From Butyrivibrio sp. (GTDB taxonomy: Bacteria > Bacillota > Clostridia > Lachnospirales > Lachnospiraceae): a stretch of DNA of 64,000 nucleotides. Below are positions 8,168-16,851 of the stretch, one piece after another. The stretch spans positions 62,001 to 126,000 of the forward strand of contig NZ_SVFW01000001.1 of assembly GCF_015056685.1 (NCBI RefSeq), written 5' to 3'. Every line of letters begins with the position of its first letter. The first letter of the stretch is position 1. The notes below the pieces were generated by a model that was given only the letters and a program-made list of their open reading frames with translations, had not been told where the DNA came from and did no database searches. The position numbers and the translations under genes were made by a program.

Positions 8168-9365
8168 AGTATAGTTTCTCCTTCTTAAGGATTTTCCTCA
8201 TTTCATTAAGCTCCCTAAAGGTAACATCGTAAGCGTTAAGCTCACCGTTTTCTATTTTTTTATCTATTATTCCATCGATCAGATGATCATAGTCAATATT
8301 CACATTAGGATCTTTTTTAATAAGCAGCATTATGGTCGCAATAACTGTCTCCGACAATTGTACTGTAAGAGACTCCTTGGACCTTATTGATGCTTTTGAA
8401 GGCACCATATATTCACGTAAAAATTCAATAGCTTCAAGAGGAAAGCTGTTTTCTGTGTAATAATGTGAGACGTCATCATAGTCCATCTTTCCATCAAGAA
8501 TTCCTATCCTGTGGTAATAGGAGCATGACTTAACAGCTCTGGCATTGAAGCCAAGTCCCATAGCGATTCTCTCGGAGAGGTAAGCTGTATGGATAGCCCT
8601 GTAATATTCTTCAGGATTCTTCTCTTTTAATGCCTGAAGTAGTGAGAACTCAGGATCATTGATCTCCATATACATGTCGTTGGACTTTCGGATAACATAG
8701 ACACCAAACATATTAAGAAAGATCAAAAGGATCAAAAGATTTAACATCAGATTAAGAATTGGCAACAAAAGTACCTTAATTCCCAGAGTTCTGTTCTGAA
8801 ACAGCACATTAAAAGCCACAAGTAAAACTGCCTGCATGGTCAAAGAAATAAATGTAGGGAAAGCTATCTTCGTGTTCTCATTGAGGTCTCTGAAAACAGC
8901 TATAGCCACAGCGCCTGCAAGCACATACATGAAAAGCTCTGAAAAGCTGCCGTTTTCTTCAAGCATCACTGTCAGCATCACAAAGCTGGTACCTGATATC
9001 ATTCCAATCTCATTATTTGAAAAAAGAGCCAATATCACAAAGAATGACATATATGGCCAAAACTGATCAGGAACAAGAGAAAGCACGCATGAAAGAATAA
9101 GAGTTATAACATACGCAATTATAAATCTAATTCTTTTATCATAATTATCATATGAAAAACCGCTCTTTCCTCTGCCGGCAGCGTCTAAAAGCATAAAAAT
9201 AATTGTTCCTGCCATTATAAGAGAAACTATCACGTTCCGTAAAATTGCTTCATAGCTTTTGCTTAGTATAAAGGAAAATAAGCCCACTAATAAACCGGTA
9301 AGTATAAACATACCAGCATATAAAAACTCAATTTTATTGAAAGACAGTTCTTTCTTTTCCATCAC
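8148..9365 (-). CDS. PgpH-like membrane protein with degenerate HD domain
   Basis: A 405-residue protein in the genomic slot of pgpH (yqfF), the cyclic di-AMP phosphodiesterase. Residues 1-225 hold about seven membrane helices. The large extracellular 7TM-HDED domain of full PgpH (about 700 residues) is missing. The C-terminal part resembles the PgpH HD domain: AIHTAYLSERIAMGLG matches the first helix and SCSYYHRIG matches the YYHDIGK site. The catalytic HD is HR here (H285, R286) and the later H..D and HHG ligands are absent. It is therefore probably not a phosphodiesterase; a cyclic-dinucleotide sensing or scaffold role is a guess. Confidence 0.75.
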   Translation of the reverse strand: MMEKKELSFNKIEFLYAGMFILTGLLVGLFSFILSKSYEAILRNVIVSLIMAGTIIFMLLDAAGRGKSGFSYDNYDKRIRFIIAYVITLILSCVLSLVPDQFWPYMSFFVILALFSNNEIGMISGTSFVMLTVMLEENGSFSELFMYVLAGAVAIAVFRDLNENTKIAFPTFISLTMQAVLLVAFNVLFQNRTLGIKVLLLPILNLMLNLLILLIFLNMFGVYVIRKSNDMYMEINDPEFSLLQALKEKNPEEYYRAIHTAYLSERIAMGLGFNARAVKSCSYYHRIGILDGKMDYDDVSHYYTENSFPLEAIEFLREYMVPSKASIRSKESLTVQLSETVIATIMLLIKKDPNVNIDYDHLIDGIIDKKIENGELNAYDVTFRELNEMRKILKKEKLYYGFLRR

Positions 9366-10399
9366 TTATGAGACTTCTCCAGTTTTCTAATAGATTTTGT
9401 TTTCTGTTTATTTACTGCTTTTTTCTCATAATCCTCATATGCTTTAACTATCTTTTGAACAAGCGGATGTCTTACAACATCATTACTTGTAAGAGTGCAG
9501 AAGTCAATATCCTCAATGCCTTTAAGGACACTCTGAGCCACATCAAGTCCTGACTTAACATCCGGTGAAAGGTCCTTTTGGCTGGCATCACCTGTAATAA
9601 TCACCTTTGAGCCAAATCCGATTCTTGTCAAAAACATCTTCATCTGAGCAGGAGTTGTATTCTGTGCCTCATCAAGGATAATAAACGCATTATCAAGAGT
9701 TCTTCCTCTCATATATGCAAGAGGTGCCACTTCAATAAGACCTTTTTCCATATTCTTGATGAAATTTTCCGTGCCCATTATCTGATAGAGCGCATCATAC
9801 AAAGGCCTTAAATATGGATCAACCTTGCTCTGAAGGTCTCCCGGCAAAAATCCAAGCTTTTCGCCAGCCTCAATTGCTGGTCTTGTCAGAATTATGCGGC
9901 TTACTTCTTCTCTCTGAAAAGCTGTGATTGCCATCGCCATCGCAAGATATGTCTTTCCTGTTCCTGCAGGTCCAAGTCCAAATACGATCATTTTATTTCG
10001 GATCGCATCAATATACTTTTTCTGGCCAATTGTCTTGGGCTTTATAGGCTTGCCTGATATAGTATGGCAGATCACATCCTTGTCTATATCTACAAGAACA
10101 TTTTCGCTATAGCGCGGCTTGGAAGAACTTTTCTCCTCTTCTTTTAGTGTTATGGCGTAATTTATTGACTGTTCCTCGATTCCGCCGCCTCTTCTATAGA
10201 GCTGAACAAGTTCTCTGATGATACTTGCCGCTTTTCCGGCGCCTTCTTTATCGCCAATGATATGAAGCTCTCCGTTTCTGTCGATTATCTCAACATGAAA
10301 ACTGTCCTCAATTTTTCTGATATAGCTATCATTCTCCCCAAAAATCCCTCTCTCATCTTCTGCAGAAAGCGATAATCTAAGTTCTGTAATTTCACTCAT
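9362..10399 (-). CDS. PhoH family ATPase
   Basis: A 345-residue cytoplasmic protein with an N-terminal KH-like part (about 20-85) and a PhoH ATPase domain. Walker A is GLGPAGTGKTYLA, Walker B is FIILDEAQN, and the family segment IEAGEKLGFLPGDL is present. The function is thought to involve RNA; direct linkage to ybeY and rlmH supports a ribosome or RNA role. It overlaps the next gene by 4 bases. Confidence 0.93.
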   Translation of the reverse strand: MSEITELRLSLSAEDERGIFGENDSYIRKIEDSFHVEIIDRNGELHIIGDKEGAGKAASIIRELVQLYRRGGGIEEQSINYAITLKEEEKSSSKPRYSENVLVDIDKDVICHTISGKPIKPKTIGQKKYIDAIRNKMIVFGLGPAGTGKTYLAMAMAITAFQREEVSRIILTRPAIEAGEKLGFLPGDLQSKVDPYLRPLYDALYQIMGTENFIKNMEKGLIEVAPLAYMRGRTLDNAFIILDEAQNTTPAQMKMFLTRIGFGSKVIITGDASQKDLSPDVKSGLDVAQSVLKGIEDIDFCTLTSNDVVRHPLVQKIVKAYEDYEKKAVNKQKTKSIRKLEKSHK

Positions 10400-10426
10400 A
10401 TAAAACTAATCCCCAATAAATAATCT

Positions 10427-10909
10427 TTATTTATGATATGGCTCACCACTTATGATCTTGTATCCCCTGTAGATCTGCTCAAGCAGGATTACTCGCATCA
10501 TCTGATGAGGGAAAGTCATATCAGAAAAACTAATATGCTGATCAGCAAGATCAAGAACACTTTTATGAAGTCCCAAAGATCCGCCAATAATAAACTGAAT
10601 ATGGTTTATTCCCTTTACACCCTGACTGTCTATAAACTCAGAAAAGCTCTCTGAAGTAAACTTCTTACCATTTATGGCAAGTGCACAGACAAAAGCAGAA
10701 GGATCGATATTTTTAATTATTCTTTTTCCCTCTTTATCTTTTATCTGCTCTTCAATTGCAGGTGGCGCATTATCAGGAGTCTTTTCATCTGCCACCTCGA
10801 TTATGCCTAGCTTACAGTATCTGGACAGCCTCTTAGAATATTCAGAAATAGCATCATTCCAGTATTTTTCTTTTATTTTTCCTACACAAATAATTGTTAT
10901 CTTACTCAA
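10427..10909 (-). CDS. rlmH: 23S rRNA (pseudouridine1915-N3)-methyltransferase RlmH
   Basis: A 160-residue SPOUT methyltransferase that methylates pseudouridine 1915 in helix 69 of 23S rRNA using S-adenosylmethionine. The C-terminal knot motif is clear: IIGGSLGLH then FSDMTFPHQMMRVILLEQIYRGYKI, and the protein ends in the normal PYHK. The only suitable start is a TTG codon at 10909, 4 bases after the MORN gene stop, with only a weak ribosome-binding site, so translational coupling is likely. Confidence 0.95.
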   Translation of the reverse strand: MSKITIICVGKIKEKYWNDAISEYSKRLSRYCKLGIIEVADEKTPDNAPPAIEEQIKDKEGKRIIKNIDPSAFVCALAINGKKFTSESFSEFIDSQGVKGINHIQFIIGGSLGLHKSVLDLADQHISFSDMTFPHQMMRVILLEQIYRGYKIISGEPYHK

Positions 10910-10913
10910 AACT

Positions 10914-11969
10914 TCAATTAGCCTTTTTTTCGCCTACAATGATACCTGAAACTTTGTTATCCTTTGTTCCTTCCTCTGTCATGTAAACAAAGTCCTTTTC
11001 ATCATTCTTGTTCTGAAGAACAGGAATCTTACCATCTTTGTCTAAGCGTGTATTTACAACCTGTATTAGAGTGCCATCTTCACAGGTTCCGTACCACTCC
11101 TCTGTATTCTGATCTCGATCAACTGTTATGATATACATTTTGCCATCATAATAGCCCTTATCAAAACTGCCAATAGCATTCTGGACATAAATGTCATCAC
11201 CATTCATTTTGGCAAAGTCATAGTCATAATGCTCCTGACCATCGCCTGATGGAAGATCATCTACCCAGCCGCCAGTATACATATGCTCAGTAACAACATA
11301 GTTACTATACTCAGGATAGAAATTTATCCATGTGCCATTTCCGTTTCTTTTTCCATTTTTCCATTCGCCAAAATAGTACTGATCATCTCCATACACAGCA
11401 AGGCCTGTTCCCTCCGGAAGCCCGGAAGAATTAAGATCACCGTAATAATAGAAATCAGAAGTACCTGAAAGCTTATAAGACATAGCCTCAAATCTTTCAA
11501 GATGAGCCAGATCTCTTACAGCCTCAGTATTGTTATCTGCCCAATATGTATACATTTCCTTAAGCTGTGCATTAGTATCTACAGCAAGCCCCTTGTATAC
11601 ATTCTTTAATACAGCTGCATTTGTTGAATACAGACTGTTTCCTGAAATGTCATTTGTAGTATTTCCAGTCTCATTTGACTGTAAAGCTGTTTCTGTACTA
11701 CTTCCATTCGCACTTGAGCTATCTTCAGCTTTATCTGAAGATTCACTATTTGCTTCTTCTGAAGACGCCAAAACACCGGAATCCGAATTTTGGTCTAAAG
11801 AGCTCTCTAAAGAAGCATACTCGCTTATGTTCTCATCAAGAAGTTTTTCATCACTCTTATTTTTACCTGAAAGAGCTAAAAACAGTACTAAAATCAGTAA
11901 TATTGCAGCTACTATACCAGATGTAATAGCAACTTTAATTTTTTCATTCTTGTCCATATTATTCTCCAA
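10914..11969 (-). CDS. Membrane-anchored MORN-repeat protein
   Basis: A 351-residue protein. It has one membrane helix near the N-terminus (about 12-32) and a Ser/Asn/Glu-rich low-complexity linker (about 45-110). A short helical part is followed by at least three MORN-type repeats (about 173-250, with YYFGEWKNGKRNGNGTW as the clearest). The outer face is likely exposed. MORN repeats serve as binding or scaffolding strips; no enzyme activity can be inferred. It is the first gene of an operon whose other members are mostly cytoplasmic RNA and ribosome factors. Confidence 0.8.
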   Translation of the reverse strand: MENNMDKNEKIKVAITSGIVAAILLILVLFLALSGKNKSDEKLLDENISEYASLESSLDQNSDSGVLASSEEANSESSDKAEDSSSANGSSTETALQSNETGNTTNDISGNSLYSTNAAVLKNVYKGLAVDTNAQLKEMYTYWADNNTEAVRDLAHLERFEAMSYKLSGTSDFYYYGDLNSSGLPEGTGLAVYGDDQYYFGEWKNGKRNGNGTWINFYPEYSNYVVTEHMYTGGWVDDLPSGDGQEHYDYDFAKMNGDDIYVQNAIGSFDKGYYDGKMYIITVDRDQNTEEWYGTCEDGTLIQVVNTRLDKDGKIPVLQNKNDEKDFVYMTEEGTKDNKVSGIIVGEKKAN

Positions 11970-11984
11970 TCCACAATACTACTA

Positions 11985-12013
11985 ATTATAGCATAAAACA
12001 CAAATCTTCCCAA
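11985..12013 (-). promoter_or_regulatory. Promoter of the MORN-rlmH-phoH-ybeY operon
   Basis: On the minus strand, TTGGGA (12013-12008) is 17 bases from a perfect TATAAT (11990-11985). The -35 box lies within the right-hand stem arm of the nfnB terminator. A ribosome-binding GGAG precedes the ATG at 11969. Confidence 0.75.
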
Positions 12014-12040
12014 ACCTATTAACAAGGCCTGGGAAGATTT
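12002..12040 (-). terminator. Terminator of nfnAB
   Basis: An 11-bp stem (AAATCTTCCCA with TGGGAAGATTT), 17-base loop, then a T-rich tract broken by G residues. It lies 23 bases after the nfnB stop codon. The hairpin shares sequence with the next promoter. Confidence 0.75.
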
Positions 12041-12062
12041 TATTGTTAAAAATAATATTTAT

Positions 12063-13451
12063 TTACTGCTTTGATGAAAGATATTCATCGATACCCTTTG
12101 CTGCTGCTTTACCTGCACCCATAGCCAGAATAACTGTTGCAGCACCAGTAACTGCATCACCACCTGCAAAAACACCAGGCTTTGATGTCTGCCCATTTTC
12201 TTCCTGTGCAACAATACACTTTCTGCGATTGATCTCAAGTCCCTTAGTAGTTGATGAGATCAAAGGATTAGGTGATGTTCCAAGAGACATGATGACAGCA
12301 TCGCAATCAATGTCGAACTCAGAACCAGGAATTTCAACAGGGCTTCTTCTTCCTGACTCATCAGGTTCGCCAAGTTCCATTCTGATACATGTAACGCCTG
12401 TTACCCAGCCATTTTCATCAGCATGGATCTCAACAGGATTTGTAAGAAGGTCAAAAATGATTCCTTCTTCTTTTGCATGTCCAACTTCCTCTTTTCTTGC
12501 AGGAAGCTCTTCTTCGCCACGACGATATACAACATGTACCTCAGCTCCAAGACGAAGTGCTGTTCTGGCAGCATCCATAGCTACGTTACCGCCACCAACA
12601 ACTACACATTTCTTAGGTCTCATTATAGGTGTTCTTGAATTCTCATCAAAGGCTTTCATAAGATTGCTTCTTGTGAGGAACTCATTAGCAGAGAACACAC
12701 CCATAGCCTGCTCTCCAGGAATGTTCATGAATCTTGGAAGACCTGCTCCTGAGCCGATAAATACAGCTTCAAAGCCTTCCTTTTCCATAAGTTCATCTAT
12801 TGTTACTGACTTACCAATAACAACGTCAGTTTCAAGCTTAACGCCTAAAGACTTAACATTTTCGATTTCTTTTTTAACAACAGCAGTCTTTGGAAGACGG
12901 AATTCAGGAATACCATATACCAAAACACCACCGGCCTCATGAAGAGCTTCAAAAATAGTTACGTCATAACCCATTTTTGCAAGATCTCCGGCACATGTAA
13001 GACCTGAAGGGCCGGAACCGATAACTGCAACCTTCTTGCCTTTCTTTTCCTTTGCGCCCTCTGGCTTAATTCCAAGTTCTCTTGCTGTATCAGCTACATA
13101 TCTCTCGAGCTTACCAATTGATACTGCATCTCCCTTGATACCTCTGATACATTTTCCTTCACACTGGCTCTCCTGTGGGCAAACACGTCCGCAGACAGCA
13201 GGAAGTGCGCTAGACTTGCTGATAGTCTGATAAGCGCCCTCTACATCGCCTGTTTTAACCTGTGAAATAAATGCAGGAATATCAATTGAAACAGGGCATC
13301 CCTGAACACACTGAGGATTCTTGCAGTTCAAACATCTAAGTGCTTCTTTTTCAGCTTCTTCTTTATTATATCCAAGGCATACTTCCTCAAAATTGGTAGC
13401 ACGCACTTTTGCATCCTGCTCTCTAACAGGAACTCTTACAAATCCGTCCAT
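12063..13451 (-). CDS. nfnB: NfnB: large subunit of NADH-dependent ferredoxin:NADP+ oxidoreductase (GltA-like)
   Basis: A 462-residue flavoprotein homologous to the glutamate synthase small subunit. With NfnA it forms the electron-bifurcating transhydrogenase that couples NADPH, ferredoxin and NADH. An N-terminal iron-sulfur region has CLNCKNPQCVQGCP and CGRVCPQESQCEGKC, giving two [4Fe-4S] sites. FAD-binding (VIGSGPSGLTCAGDLA) and NADP-binding (VVGGGNVAMDAARTALRLG) motifs follow, then a C-terminal FAD contact, GVFAGGDAVTGAATVILAMG. The adjacent nfnA gene, 73 bases upstream, and the absence of a large glutamate synthase subunit favour Nfn over GltD. Confidence 0.9.
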   Translation of the reverse strand: MDGFVRVPVREQDAKVRATNFEEVCLGYNKEEAEKEALRCLNCKNPQCVQGCPVSIDIPAFISQVKTGDVEGAYQTISKSSALPAVCGRVCPQESQCEGKCIRGIKGDAVSIGKLERYVADTARELGIKPEGAKEKKGKKVAVIGSGPSGLTCAGDLAKMGYDVTIFEALHEAGGVLVYGIPEFRLPKTAVVKKEIENVKSLGVKLETDVVIGKSVTIDELMEKEGFEAVFIGSGAGLPRFMNIPGEQAMGVFSANEFLTRSNLMKAFDENSRTPIMRPKKCVVVGGGNVAMDAARTALRLGAEVHVVYRRGEEELPARKEEVGHAKEEGIIFDLLTNPVEIHADENGWVTGVTCIRMELGEPDESGRRSPVEIPGSEFDIDCDAVIMSLGTSPNPLISSTTKGLEINRRKCIVAQEENGQTSKPGVFAGGDAVTGAATVILAMGAGKAAAKGIDEYLSSKQ

Positions 13452-13524
13452 AGTTGATCTCCTTATTTTCTATTTAAAGGTGTTAATGATATACGGATTG
13501 CTCCACTTTATTCTCGCAATCCTA

Positions 13525-14400
13525 TCACTCACAGTTTCCGCATCCACCGTGATGAGTATCACCTTCCTGTGCCTTTAAGAACAATCTGCCTTCTTCTGTC
13601 TTATACAGTTTCATACGGTTCATAGCCTGATCAAAATCAACCTTATGTCCGTCAAATTCAGGTCCGTCAACACATGCGAACTGAACCTTTCCATCTACTG
13701 TAAGACGACATGCGCCACACATTCCGGTTCCATCAACCATGATAGGGTTCATACTTACAACTGTAGGAATTCCAAGTTCCTGAGTTAATTTGCATACAAA
13801 TTTCATCATGATCATAGGTCCAATTGCTACGCAGTGATCATACTTATTGCCTTCATCCCAAAGATCCTGCAAAGCCTTTGTAACCATTCCGCTTCTTCCA
13901 TAAGAACCGTCATCAGTTGTGATATGAAGATTACATACCTCTTTAAATCTGTCCTCAAGAATTACAAGGTCCTTAGTCTTTGCACCGATGATAACGTCGC
14001 AATCAACACCGTGTTCTTTAAGATATTTAGCCTGAGGATAAACAGGAGCTGTTCCAACACCACCTGCTATAAATACTATTTTCTTTTTCTTAAGTTCATC
14101 TACGCTCATCTCGCAGAGGTCAGAAGGTTTTCCAAGTGGTCCAACTACATCTGCAAGTTCATCGCCAGCCTTTAACTTTGAGAGCTTGTATGTTTCAGCT
14201 CCGATTGCCTGAGCAACGATCTCAACTGTACCTTTTTCCCTGTTATAATCACAAATAGTAAGAGGAATTCTCTCACCTTCCTCGTCAACTCGAATAATCA
14301 GGAACTGGCCGGGTAAACACGCACTTGCTACGCGTGGAGCTTCAACAATCATTTGGTAAATGTTTGTAGTAAGCTCATTTGCCTCTAAAATTTTGAACAT
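13525..14400 (-). CDS. nfnA: NfnA: small FAD/NAD-binding subunit (SudB-like)
   Basis: A 291-residue ferredoxin-NADP+ reductase-like subunit. An FAD-binding barrel (residues 1-95, RIPLTICDYN) is followed by an NAD-binding domain (FIAGGVGTAPVYPQAKYL) and a [2Fe-2S] cysteine cluster near GMCGACRLTVDG. It pairs with NfnB just downstream. The C-terminal tail THHGGCGNCE carries an extra CxxC. AGGAGGA precedes the ATG at a good distance, fixing the start. Confidence 0.9.
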   Translation of the reverse strand: MFKILEANELTTNIYQMIVEAPRVASACLPGQFLIIRVDEEGERIPLTICDYNREKGTVEIVAQAIGAETYKLSKLKAGDELADVVGPLGKPSDLCEMSVDELKKKKIVFIAGGVGTAPVYPQAKYLKEHGVDCDVIIGAKTKDLVILEDRFKEVCNLHITTDDGSYGRSGMVTKALQDLWDEGNKYDHCVAIGPMIMMKFVCKLTQELGIPTVVSMNPIMVDGTGMCGACRLTVDGKVQFACVDGPEFDGHKVDFDQAMNRMKLYKTEEGRLFLKAQEGDTHHGGCGNCE

Positions 14401-14439
14401 AGTCTTCCTCCTACAATTATAAAAATATACATTGCATCA

Positions 14440-14468
14440 ATGATAAAATAAATTGATTAAAAATTCAA
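14440..14468 (-). promoter_or_regulatory. Putative nfnAB promoter
   Basis: On the minus strand TTGAAT (14468-14463), a 17-base spacer and TATCAT (14445-14440), about 40 bases upstream of the nfnA start. Surrounding DNA is very AT-rich, so chance matches are possible. Confidence 0.5.
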
Positions 14469-14501
14469 TTAGTAATTTAAATTGGTAAAGTGTTAAATTA
14501 T

Positions 14502-15944
14502 TTATCTGTTAGAAATTGTAATAAGCGTATACTTACCACTTGAATCATATCCAAGTCTGTTAACAGTACCATCATGGGTATTGACAGCATACATAAGCCC
14601 TGTTGGTTTAACTGTTCCATCGTTTGAAACATGATTTTCCGTGACAACATAATACTCACCGGCGCCCTGAATCTCAATAACAGAAGTGTAAATATATTCG
14701 TTATGTCCATCCTGGCCTCTCACCTTACCGCTTGAATCCAAAAGAATATCAAGCCTTACAAGAGTATTAACAATACTGTTAACAGCCTGTTCTGTAGAAA
14801 CAAGCCTTGTATAGATAAGGTGGTACTCTCTTTCAACTATCTCACTGCAGTCTCCATCCTGGTTAAAAGCAATAAATTTAAAAACAGAAGTTCCTACAGG
14901 CATAGTTATAGGTGAAATATACTGCTTGGATTCAACAGTCGGATCACTGCCGTCAGTTGTGTAGAAAATTGTGCTTCCGGCTTCTGCCACAGCAACGATC
15001 ATTGTGTTCTGATTATATTCGCCACTTGGTTCCATGATCTCAGGTGGAGCGGGTGCGCCATGTTCTAAAACATAGCTTTGCTGTACCATCTCGCTATAAA
15101 GACCATATTCATTAACGCACACAGCCTTTATGTCATACTCACCGTTTTCATCAAGAACTATCTCATTCTCGTATGCGATGCTGCTATTATCAGGATCGTC
15201 ACCATTTACCGTATAGAAAATACTACAGTTCTCATCTGCCGTAATTTCAACATTTATAGTGCCTTCATATGTCCCTGACACAGGAACCATTTTAGGCGAC
15301 GCAGGAATGTACTTTTCCCTCAGAGACCTCGTTATATCTGTGTCTTCCTCAGTCAAAAGAACTGTCACTTCCTGATAAGCTCCCTCCTGCTTGTATATAG
15401 AGATTATTCCTTCATAAGCAGAAAGAACTTTTTCATCCGAAAATGATGAGCTGCCTGTTATCTGTTTCAGCACATCGACAGCTTCAGCATTTTTGCCAAC
15501 CTCAAGATAATAATCAGAAAGCCTGAAAATAATATCTGAATCATCCGGAAATGCCTGATTTCCTTCGGCCAGATACTCTATGGCCTGATCCATTTTACCT
15601 GAGTTTTTAGAGTCACCTGCAAGTCTTAGATAATACTTTGGTGACCTGCTGTTGTAGCCTGCAAAAGTAACAAAAATGCAAACCACTAAAACAACAGCTA
15701 AAGCGCAAACAAGAAATGTAAGCTTTTTCTTCCGGCAAACATTAAGGAAAGACATTAACTTCTTTTTGCGCTCAAGCCATTTCTTTTCATCCTTGGTCAG
15801 CTCATTTGCAAGACCTGTGAGACTTTCCTTTATTTTGTTTTCTACTTCCGGCTCAAAATCAGGGACAAAATTAATTTCTGTACCACAATCATCACAGTAC
15901 ATATGCCCCTCTGGAATTTCTTTGCCGCAATTAGGACAAATCAT
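14502..15944 (-). CDS. Zinc-ribbon, single-TM, TPR protein with two chitobiase-C-like modules
   Basis: A 480-residue protein. A zinc ribbon at the N-terminus (C3, C6, C17, C20) is followed by a basic stretch and one membrane helix (about 74-95). Tetratricopeptide-like helices (about 100-200) come next, then two repeats (about 215-290 and 300-375) with the pattern P...SGTY...V.I......IFYT.NG.DP, as in beta-hexosaminidase C-terminal (CHB_HEX) modules. A C-terminal domain of about 90 residues is unrecognised. The zinc ribbon is probably cytoplasmic and the rest outside. The function is unknown; it is the last gene of the ftsK-fhs-folD operon, 15 bases after folD. Confidence 0.8.
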   Translation of the reverse strand: MICPNCGKEIPEGHMYCDDCGTEINFVPDFEPEVENKIKESLTGLANELTKDEKKWLERKKKLMSFLNVCRKKKLTFLVCALAVVLVVCIFVTFAGYNSRSPKYYLRLAGDSKNSGKMDQAIEYLAEGNQAFPDDSDIIFRLSDYYLEVGKNAEAVDVLKQITGSSSFSDEKVLSAYEGIISIYKQEGAYQEVTVLLTEEDTDITRSLREKYIPASPKMVPVSGTYEGTINVEITADENCSIFYTVNGDDPDNSSIAYENEIVLDENGEYDIKAVCVNEYGLYSEMVQQSYVLEHGAPAPPEIMEPSGEYNQNTMIVAVAEAGSTIFYTTDGSDPTVESKQYISPITMPVGTSVFKFIAFNQDGDCSEIVEREYHLIYTRLVSTEQAVNSIVNTLVRLDILLDSSGKVRGQDGHNEYIYTSVIEIQGAGEYYVVTENHVSNDGTVKPTGLMYAVNTHDGTVNRLGYDSSGKYTLITISNR

Positions 15945-15959
15945 AGGCTCTCTTTCTCG

Positions 15960-16823
15960 TTATGATTCCATATGCATCAAAGCTGCTTCATAACAGTTGT
16001 TCATAAGCATTGCTATAGTCATTGGTCCTACACCACCAGGTACAGGAGTGATAGCAGATGCAATTTCTGATACTTCGTCAAACTTTACGTCTCCACAAAG
16101 CTTGCCATCTTCACCTCGATTAATACCAACATCTATTACAACTGCGCCTCTCTTTACATGATCCTTGGTGATCATACCGGCTTTTCCAACAGCTGCAATA
16201 AGAATGTCTGCTCTTTTGCAGACTTCCTCAAGGTTTTTGGTCCTTGAATGAGCAATTGTAACAGTTGCATTTTCTCTAAGCATTAAAAGAGACATTGGTT
16301 TGCCGACGATATTTGATCTACCAACAATAACGCACTCTTTCCCGGCTATATCAATTTTACCATCACAGCCTCTTTTTAAAAGCTGTATTACACCAGCAGG
16401 AGTACAGGATACAAATCCCTTCTCTCCAATGCAGAGTGCACCAACATTCATAGGATGAAAACCGTCTACATCTTTCGAAGGTGAAATTGCGTTGATGACA
16501 GTTTTCTCATCAATATGCTTTGGAAGAGGCATCTGAACAAGTATGCCATCAACATCCTTTCTTCCATTGAGTTCATCAATAAGCTTTAACAGTTCATCCT
16601 GTGTTGTCTCTGTAGGGAGTTCATAAGATAAAGATCTAAAACCGATGTATTCACATGCTTTTTTCTTATTTCTTACATATACCTGTGATGCAGGGTCCTC
16701 TCCTACCAATATTACAGCAAGGGTTACCTCTATTCCTTTTTCTTTTAAAAGAGCTGTCTTTTCTCTTAATTCATCTTTGATCTGTCCGGAAATAAGCTTA
16801 CCATCAATAATCTGTGCTGCCAT
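15960..16823 (-). CDS. folD: Methylenetetrahydrofolate dehydrogenase / methenyl-THF cyclohydrolase
   Basis: A 287-residue bifunctional cytoplasmic enzyme that interconverts 5,10-methylene-, methenyl- and 10-formyl-THF with NADP+. The catalytic segment YVRNKKKACEYIG (Tyr and Lys), the LVQMPLP motif, the Rossmann segment VGRSNIVGKPM and the C-terminal TPVPGGVGPMTIAMLM are all intact. It lies 28 bases after fhs, so the two consecutive C1 steps are co-expressed. Confidence 0.97.
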   Translation of the reverse strand: MAAQIIDGKLISGQIKDELREKTALLKEKGIEVTLAVILVGEDPASQVYVRNKKKACEYIGFRSLSYELPTETTQDELLKLIDELNGRKDVDGILVQMPLPKHIDEKTVINAISPSKDVDGFHPMNVGALCIGEKGFVSCTPAGVIQLLKRGCDGKIDIAGKECVIVGRSNIVGKPMSLLMLRENATVTIAHSRTKNLEEVCKRADILIAAVGKAGMITKDHVKRGAVVIDVGINRGEDGKLCGDVKFDEVSEIASAITPVPGGVGPMTIAMLMNNCYEAALMHMES

Positions 16824-16851
16824 ATAAATTCCTTTCGTACTGGTATCTACT

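Noticed and set aside
12043..12942. 299-residue plus-strand open frame opposite nfnB
   Set aside because: It is wholly antisense to a clear nfnB, has Ser/Pro-rich composition typical of shadow frames, and no ribosome-binding site or family match.
12063..13451. Assignment as glutamate synthase small subunit GltD
   Set aside because: No large subunit nearby, and an NfnA gene lies directly upstream, so Nfn is the better reading.
14472..14500. AATTTAA/TTAAATT inverted repeat as terminator of the zinc-ribbon gene
   Set aside because: All A/T, weak, and no T-run; expected by chance in this AT-rich spacer.
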